NCBI RefSeq assembly: GCF_026672545.1
Contig: NZ_JAPPRJ010000001.1
Coordinates: 1,485,001 to 1,549,000 of the forward strand
Origin: Rhizobium sp. SL86
GTDB taxonomy: Bacteria > Pseudomonadota > Alphaproteobacteria > Rhizobiales > Rhizobiaceae
Direction of reading: 5' to 3'
DNA: 64,000 nucleotides
This document shows, piece after piece, positions 58,780 through 64,000 of this stretch (position 1 is its first letter; the number at the start of each line of letters is the position of its first letter). The translations under genes and the position numbers were made by a program. The notes under the pieces are model-generated. The model did not search any database, was not told the DNA's origin, and saw nothing but the letters and a program-made list of their open reading frames with translations.

Positions 58780-58891
58780 TCGCCGCACTTCTCTCTCGTA
58801 GTTTGTGTGCATATCAGACATCCGCGGCAGGCCGCGGAAGCATCTTCACAAACACGCCATTTCCCTCAAAAGTCCAAAGCGGTCCTTCTTC

Positions 58892-60157
58892 ATGGCTGAA
58901 ATGAAGCTTCAAGAACTCAAGAGCAAGTCGCCCACCGACCTGCTGACCTTCGCAGAATCCCTGGAGGTCGAAAACGCGAGCACCATGCGCAAGCAGGAAT
59001 TGATGTTCGCGATCCTGAAGGTTCTTGCCAGCCAGGATGTGGAAATCATCGGCGAAGGCGTGGTCGAAGTCTTGCAGGATGGTTTCGGTTTCCTGCGTTC
59101 GGCCAATGCCAATTACCTGCCCGGCCCGGACGATATCTATATTTCTCCTTCGCAGATCCGCCGTTTTTCGCTGAAGACCGGCGATACGGTTGAGGGTCCG
59201 ATTCGCGGTCCGAAGGAAGGTGAACGGTATTTTGCGCTTCTGAAGGTCAACACGATCAACTTCGATGATCCGGAGAAGATCCGCCACAAGGTCCACTTCG
59301 ATAACCTGACGCCGCTCTATCCGAACGAGCGGTTCAAGATGGAACTCGATGTCCCGACCTCAAAGGATTTGTCCGCCCGAGTTATTGATCTGGTTGCGCC
59401 GCTCGGCAAGGGTCAACGTGGCCTGATCGTCGCGCCGCCGCGCACCGGTAAGACCGTTCTGCTGCAGAACATTGCCCATTCCATCACGGCCAATCATCCG
59501 GAATGTTATCTGATCGTGCTTTTGATCGACGAACGTCCGGAAGAAGTCACCGACATGCAGCGTTCCGTGCGCGGTGAAGTGGTCTCGTCGACCTTCGATG
59601 AACCCGCCGTACGCCACGTCCAGGTGGCCGAAATGGTCATCGAAAAGGCCAAGCGCCTGGTGGAGCACGGACGCGACGTTGTCATCCTGCTCGATTCCAT
59701 CACCCGCCTCGGCCGCGCCTATAACACCGTGGTTCCCTCGTCCGGCAAGGTTCTGACCGGCGGTGTGGATGCGAACGCCCTGCAGCGCCCGAAGCGTTTC
59801 TTCGGTGCGGCGCGCAACATCGAAGAAGGCGGCTCGCTGACGATCATCGCGACGGCGCTGATCGATACCGGCAGCCGTATGGACGAAGTTATCTTCGAAG
59901 AATTCAAGGGCACCGGCAACTCGGAAATCGTGCTGGACCGCAAGGTCGCCGACAAACGTATCTTCCCGGCGATGGATATCCTAAAGTCCGGCACTCGTAA
60001 GGAAGACCTGCTGGTGCCGCGCCAGGATCTGCAAAAGATCTTTGTCCTGCGCCGTATCCTGGCGCCGATGGGAACGACCGATGCGATCGAGTTCCTCATC
60101 GACAAGCTCAAGCAGACCAAGAACAACGGCGACTTCTTCGACTCGATGAACACGTAA
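58892..60157 (+). CDS. rho: Transcription termination factor Rho
   Basis: The ATG at 58892 ([18 protein letters not shown]) gives 421 residues. Primary RNA-binding fold GFGFLRS...DDIYIS, the Q-loop and Walker [16 protein letters not shown], Walker [18 protein letters not shown], and the R-loop GTGNSEI identify Rho. It is the hexameric RNA translocase for factor-dependent termination. A leader of over 100 bases and a candidate promoter precede it, as expected for a Rho autoregulated by its own leader. Confidence 0.97.
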   Translation: MAEMKLQELKSKSPTDLLTFAESLEVENASTMRKQELMFAILKVLASQDVEIIGEGVVEVLQDGFGFLRSANANYLPGPDDIYISPSQIRRFSLKTGDTVEGPIRGPKEGERYFALLKVNTINFDDPEKIRHKVHFDNLTPLYPNERFKMELDVPTSKDLSARVIDLVAPLGKGQRGLIVAPPRTGKTVLLQNIAHSITANHPECYLIVLLIDERPEEVTDMQRSVRGEVVSSTFDEPAVRHVQVAEMVIEKAKRLVEHGRDVVILLDSITRLGRAYNTVVPSSGKVLTGGVDANALQRPKRFFGAARNIEEGGSLTIIATALIDTGSRMDEVIFEEFKGTGNSEIVLDRKVADKRIFPAMDILKSGTRKEDLLVPRQDLQKIFVLRRILAPMGTTDAIEFLIDKLKQTKNNGDFFDSMNT

Positions 60158-60158
60158 C

Positions 60159-60200
60159 GGATAGCCGGATTCCAATCGCCTCTTGTTTGGCTATCCGGCT
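60159..60200. repeat. Inverted repeat downstream of rho
   Basis: GGATAGCC (60159-60166) pairs with GGCTATCC (60189-60196); shifted by four bases, AGCCGGAT (60163-60170) pairs with ATCCGGCT (60193-60200). The stem has a long loop and no T-run, so it is not a convincing intrinsic terminator. It lies between rho and mnmE. Confidence 0.5.
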
Positions 60201-60217
60201 TCATTCGTTGGTTTGGT

Positions 60218-61531
60218 ATGATGACGGATCACGATACGATCTTCGCGCTTTCGAGCGGAGCGAACCCTTCCGGCGTTGCCGTCATCAGGATCAGCGGACC
60301 GGCTGCGTTTCACGCGGCCGGTTTTCTCGTTGAGAACCTTCCACGCAAACGTGCAATGGTTCTGCGTTCGATTCGCCGCCGAAACAAAGACCTGATTGAT
60401 TCGGGTCTTGTCCTTGTTTTTCCCGGACCAGCCTCTTTTACCGGTGAAGATTGTCTCGAACTTCAGGTTCACGGCAGCCGCGCCGTTGTTAATGCGATCT
60501 TTGCCGAATTGAGAGAACTCGGACTTCGTCCGGCGGAACCAGGCGAATTCACCCAAAGGGCCTTCAACAACGGCAAGCTCGATCTTGTGGAAGTGGAAGG
60601 GCTGGGTGACCTGATTTCGGCAGAAACCGAGATGCAGCGGCGCCTTGCGATTGAACAGAGTGCCGGCGGGCTTTCCCGGCGTTACCATGAATGGGCAACG
60701 GCACTGACGCGAGCCCGCGCTCTGATTGAAGCGGAACTCGATTTCGCCGATGAGGATGACGTTCCCGGCTCCGTTTCCGATCAGGTTTGGGCCGATGTGG
60801 CGCGTATCGCAGAGGAAATTGATCGTCAGATCATAGCGACGGAAAAGGCAGGTTCTGTTCGCGACGCGTTTAAAGTCGTCATTCTCGGCCCACCGAATGC
60901 CGGCAAGTCAAGCTTTCTGAATGCGTTGGTCGAGCGCGATGTCGCCATTGTCACGGAGATCGCCGGCACGACGCGTGATGTGATTGAGGTCGATCTCGAC
61001 TTGGATGGTTTCCTGGTCCGTTTTTCGGATACGGCAGGTCTTCGCGAGACGGCAGATCTTGTTGAACAGGAAGGCATCCGCCGGGCGCGCAAGGCCGCGG
61101 ATCAAGCGGACCTTGTTTTGCTTCTCGAAGAAATCGATTCGTCTCCGCAACAATTTCCTGAGATCGGGCCCGATCGCCCACTTCTTCGCATCGGCACCAA
61201 GGCAGACAAATACGCCCCTTCTGACAATCGCTTCGACTTCTGTCTCTCTGTCACCAGCGGAGAAGGGCTGGATCGTATCCGGCAGGCTATTATCGAACGC
61301 GCGCGGGAGAACTGGTCATCAATTGCCAGTCTGGGTGCCGGTCGGCTTCGGCACGTCGGCCATCTTCAGAAGGCTTCCAATTTCCTGCAGGAAGCGCTAA
61401 AGGGAACCCAACTCGATCTTCGCGCAGAAAGCCTGCGATTGGCGGCGGATTCCCTCGGCCGCATTACGGGGCGCGTTGACGTTGAAGATATGCTCGACGT
61501 CATTTTTTCCGAATTCTGCATCGGGAAATGA
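60218..61531 (+). CDS. mnmE: tRNA-modification GTPase MnmE (TrmE)
   Basis: The protein has 437 residues. The N-terminal tetrahydrofolate domain includes [23 protein letters not shown], the G domain includes [12 protein letters not shown] and GTTRDVIE with DTAGLR, and the protein ends in the family motif CIGK. With MnmG it installs the 5-carboxymethylaminomethyl group at U34 of tRNAs. The TGA stop lies within a parS-like sequence. Confidence 0.97.
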   Translation: MMTDHDTIFALSSGANPSGVAVIRISGPAAFHAAGFLVENLPRKRAMVLRSIRRRNKDLIDSGLVLVFPGPASFTGEDCLELQVHGSRAVVNAIFAELRELGLRPAEPGEFTQRAFNNGKLDLVEVEGLGDLISAETEMQRRLAIEQSAGGLSRRYHEWATALTRARALIEAELDFADEDDVPGSVSDQVWADVARIAEEIDRQIIATEKAGSVRDAFKVVILGPPNAGKSSFLNALVERDVAIVTEIAGTTRDVIEVDLDLDGFLVRFSDTAGLRETADLVEQEGIRRARKAADQADLVLLLEEIDSSPQQFPEIGPDRPLLRIGTKADKYAPSDNRFDFCLSVTSGEGLDRIRQAIIERARENWSSIASLGAGRLRHVGHLQKASNFLQEALKGTQLDLRAESLRLAADSLGRITGRVDVEDMLDVIFSEFCIGK

Positions 61532-61544
61532 CTCACGTGAAACA
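61529..61544. other. parS-like site at the mnmE/mnmG junction
   Basis: TGACTCACGTGAAACA matches the parS consensus at 14 of 16 positions. It overlaps the mnmE stop and lies 25 bases before the mnmG start. Confidence 0.7.
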
Positions 61545-61568
61545 CTGCCCGGGCAGTTGGTAACGACC

Positions 61569-63443
61569 ATGACCAAGTTTGATGTGATTGTGATCGGCGG
61601 TGGACACGCCGGATGTGAAGCTGCATCTGCGTCAGCGCGGTTGGGCGCAAAGACGGCACTCGTCACCCATCGGCGGGAGACGATTGGCGTCATGTCCTGT
61701 AACCCGGCCATCGGGGGTCTCGGCAAGGGACATCTGGTGCGGGAAATCGACGCGCTGGACGGTCTGATGGGACGGATCGCGGACGTCGCCGGCATCCAGT
61801 TTCGCTTGTTGAATCGGAAAAAGGGTCCTGCCGTCCGGGGGCCCCGAACCCAGGCGGATCGCAAACTCTACCGGGAGGCCATGCAGGCTGCGATTGCGGC
61901 ACAGGCCAATCTCGAGGTCATCGAGGGCGACGCCTTTGATCTGCAGCGCGATGGAACCGTGATCACCGGCGTGGTCATGTCCGATGGACGAATCCTGCCG
62001 ACACAGGCCGTGGTTCTGACAACAGGCACCTTCCTGAGGGGCGTTATTCATATCGGTTCCGATACAGTTGAGGCCGGGCGTGTCGGCGAGGCTCCGTCTG
62101 TCGGATTGTCGGCGACCCTCACCTCACTCGGCTTGACCCTCGGGCGCCTCAAGACCGGCACGCCGGCACGATTGGACGGCCGCACGATCGACTGGGATGC
62201 CGTTGGGCGGCAGGAGGCTGATGAGGAGCCCGTACCGTTCTCCTTCATGACCGACCTCATCAACACGCCGCAGATCGCGTGTGGTGTTACGCGCACTGTT
62301 GATGCAACGCATCGTATCATCGCTGACAACATCACCAAGTCGGCCATGTATTCGGGCCAGATCACCGGAGTCGGCCCTCGTTATTGCCCGTCGATTGAAG
62401 ACAAGATCGTTCGGTTCGGAGAACGGGACGGCCATCAGATTTTCCTGGAGCCGGAAGGCCTGGACGACCACACGGTTTATCCGAACGGGATCTCGACCTC
62501 GCTTCCGGCCGATGTGCAGGAACTGTTCATCCGCACAATCCCCGGCTTGGAAAAGGTATCCATTCTGCAGCCGGGTTATGCCATCGAATATGACCATGTC
62601 GACCCGCGGGAGCTGACGCCCGATCTTCAATTGAAGAAGATGCCCGGACTGTTTCTGGCCGGGCAGATCAACGGCACCACGGGCTACGAAGAAGCCGCTG
62701 CGCAGGGGCTGGTTGCGGGTTTGAATGCCGCGCGGCATGCCGCCGGTCTGGCAAGTCATATGTTTAGCCGGACAGATTCCTATATCGGGGTGATGGTGGA
62801 TGATCTAACGTCGCGGGGCGTGACGGAGCCGTATCGCATGTTCACCTCAAGGGCCGAATACCGCCTCTCCTTGCGGGCCGATAACGCGGATATTCGGCTG
62901 ACGCCGACAGGGATCAACCTTGGTCTTGTGGGGGATGCGCGCCGCGCGCGGTTCGATCACTATGTTTCCGAAATGGATCGAGGCCGTACGATCTTGCAGG
63001 GTGTGTCGCTCACGCCCAAGGAAGCACGTGCCCACAATATTCGCTTGAACGAGGATGGGCAAAGACGGCGCGGTTATGACCTCCTTTCCTATCCGGATAT
63101 CACCATGTCCGTTGTCTCCGCCGTTTGGCCTGAACTGCGCAGCCTGGCGCCAAAAGTCGCCGAGGCACTGGAGATCGAAGCCGGTTATGCGGTCTATCTG
63201 GATCGACAGAATGCGGACATTCAGGCCGTCCAGCGCGATGAGGATCGCAAAATCCCTGAGGAGTTCGATTTTACCGGCATTTCAGGTCTCTCGAATGAAT
63301 TGAGGCTGAAACTGGAGCGGATGAAACCACGCAACATCGCCCAGGCCGCCAAAGTTGATGGCATGACCCCGGCTGCCTTGGCGCTGCTGATCTCTCTGGT
63401 GAAGAAGCGGGATATCTCTTCTCGCGAAATGCGAGTCTCTTGA
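61569..63443 (+). CDS. mnmG: tRNA uridine 5-carboxymethylaminomethyl modification enzyme MnmG (GidA)
   Basis: The ATG at 61569 ([29 protein letters not shown]) gives 624 residues. The FAD-binding [10 protein letters not shown] and signature [15 protein letters not shown] are present, along with [17 protein letters not shown] and the C-terminal helical MnmE-binding domain. It is the partner of the MnmE GTPase just upstream. Its stop overlaps the rsmG start (TGATG). Confidence 0.97.
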   Translation: MTKFDVIVIGGGHAGCEAASASARLGAKTALVTHRRETIGVMSCNPAIGGLGKGHLVREIDALDGLMGRIADVAGIQFRLLNRKKGPAVRGPRTQADRKLYREAMQAAIAAQANLEVIEGDAFDLQRDGTVITGVVMSDGRILPTQAVVLTTGTFLRGVIHIGSDTVEAGRVGEAPSVGLSATLTSLGLTLGRLKTGTPARLDGRTIDWDAVGRQEADEEPVPFSFMTDLINTPQIACGVTRTVDATHRIIADNITKSAMYSGQITGVGPRYCPSIEDKIVRFGERDGHQIFLEPEGLDDHTVYPNGISTSLPADVQELFIRTIPGLEKVSILQPGYAIEYDHVDPRELTPDLQLKKMPGLFLAGQINGTTGYEEAAAQGLVAGLNAARHAAGLASHMFSRTDSYIGVMVDDLTSRGVTEPYRMFTSRAEYRLSLRADNADIRLTPTGINLGLVGDARRARFDHYVSEMDRGRTILQGVSLTPKEARAHNIRLNEDGQRRRGYDLLSYPDITMSVVSAVWPELRSLAPKVAEALEIEAGYAVYLDRQNADIQAVQRDEDRKIPEEFDFTGISGLSNELRLKLERMKPRNIAQAAKVDGMTPAALALLISLVKKRDISSREMRVS

Positions 63444-64000
63444 TGCAACTGAACGGTAGGGATGTTTCACGTGAAACAGAGCAGCGTCTCTCGCGCTTTG
63501 AGGCTTTGTTTCAGCGGTGGGCAAAATCGATCAATCTCGTTGCGCCATCGACCAAAGCTGACTTTTGGCAAAGGCATGTGGCGGACAGTGCGCAGATTTT
63601 CCAGCTCTCCCCGGGACCACAGGTCTGGGTCGACCTGGGATCTGGTGGCGGGTTCCCTGGGATCATCACCGCGATCTTCTTGGCAGAATTAAACGGCGGT
63701 TGGGTTCACCTGGTTGAAAGCAATCAGAAGAAGGCCTCCTTCCTGCGCACGGCCCTGTTGGAGACCGGCGGGCGCGGCAGTGTTCACCCCGTCCGGATCG
63801 AACAGGCACCGCGCTTGATCCCCCAATGTGACCGGATTTCTGCCCGGGCGCTGGCCGAACTGCCTTTATTGCTCGATTACTGCGCCCCGTGGATGGCCGG
63901 CAAGGAAAACGTCAAGGCTTTTCTGCATAAAGGGCGGGATTACGCCAACGAAGTTAACAAAGCCAATGGTCGTTGGTCCTTTGATTTGGTACAACACTTC
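63443..64000 (+). CDS. rsmG: 16S rRNA (guanine527-N7)-methyltransferase RsmG (GidB), 3' end cut by window
   Basis: The frame is open from the ATG at 63443 to the window edge (186 codons), so the C-terminus is missing. The SAM-binding motif [12 protein letters not shown] and AAPSTK-like substrate region with [12 protein letters not shown] are typical. RsmG methylates G527 of 16S rRNA; its loss gives low-level streptomycin resistance. Codons 7-12 (DVSRET) contain a perfect parS site. parA and parB are expected next, outside the window. Confidence 0.96.
   Translation, partial: MQLNGRDVSRETEQRLSRFEALFQRWAKSINLVAPSTKADFWQRHVADSAQIFQLSPGPQVWVDLGSGGGFPGIITAIFLAELNGGWVHLVESNQKKASFLRTALLETGGRGSVHPVRIEQAPRLIPQCDRISARALAELPLLLDYCAPWMAGKENVKAFLHKGRDYANEVNKANGRWSFDLVQHF
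63463..63478. other. Perfect parS site within the rsmG start
   Basis: TGTTTCACGTGAAACA is a perfect 16-base palindrome identical to the parS consensus. It sits inside the start of rsmG, about 6.5 kb right of oriC. Confidence 0.92.

Overview
This is a gene-dense stretch of alphaproteobacterial chromosome, most likely Rhizobiaceae (Agrobacterium/Rhizobium/Ensifer type). The evidence is high-GC coding sequence, the linked pair chvI-chvG, the cluster hprK-EIIA-HPr-ahcY-divL, actS-actR, hslUV divergent from the his operon, and the secB-dnaQ-coaE-aroE-maf-PPSR | hemE-hemJ-rho-mnmE-mnmG-rsmG order that surrounds the replication origin in alphaproteobacteria. No insertion sequence, prophage, CRISPR array, rRNA or tRNA was recognised. 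Nearly all of the window is vertically inherited core genome, and I did not find a wholly new defence or mobile system.

Layout. 1-8.4 kb: the end of an ornithine-cyclodeaminase-like gene, helicase hrpB, the redox two-component pair actS/actR, an MmcB-like nuclease, an L,D-transpeptidase lipoprotein and malate synthase G. 8.4-13 kb: a cytochrome P450, a secreted DUF1402 protein with lysozyme-like motifs, and the hslV-hslU protease. 13-18.8 kb: hisB-(DUF2628)-hisHAFE-coaA, then alkB and arfB on the opposite strand. 18.9-26.3 kb: pckA divergent from chvI-chvG-hprK, then EIIA(Man)-HPr and ahcY, which has a palindromic operator and a structured leader. 26.4-38.4 kb: divL, a tsaE-amgK fusion, murU, addB, addA and trxA. 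38.4-46.3 kb, minus strand: folC, accD, trpABF, a YgjP-type metallopeptidase, a DUF2852 protein and phaZ. 46.5-55.9 kb: gyrB, an xre-smr-mltA-tim44 operon, fxsA, secB, dnaQ-coaE-aroE and maf. 55.9-64 kb: PPSR, oriC, hemE, hemJ, rho, mnmE, mnmG and the start of rsmG.

The main non-coding features are a predicted oriC between the PPSR gene and hemE, with two exact TTATCCACA DnaA boxes plus near-matches, and a group of parS-like TGTTTCACGTGAAACA sites around it. These parS-like sites lie downstream of gyrB (an inverted pair), at the aroE start, at the mnmE/mnmG junction and inside the rsmG start. ParA/ParB genes probably follow rsmG just outside the window. Genes right of oriC all run away from it. 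Left of oriC most genes also do, but the his, chv, divL and add blocks run towards it.

Functionally the window joins cell-cycle control (DivL, oriC, parS, GANTC clusters), envelope stress and carbon/PTS signalling (ChvGI, HprK, EIIA, HPr, PckA), methyl-cycle control (AhcY), cell-wall recycling (AmgK, MurU, MltA, L,D-transpeptidase) and recombination repair (AddAB). Start codons were revised from the longest open frame wherever family length, a ribosome-binding site or a mandatory mature N-terminus required it.
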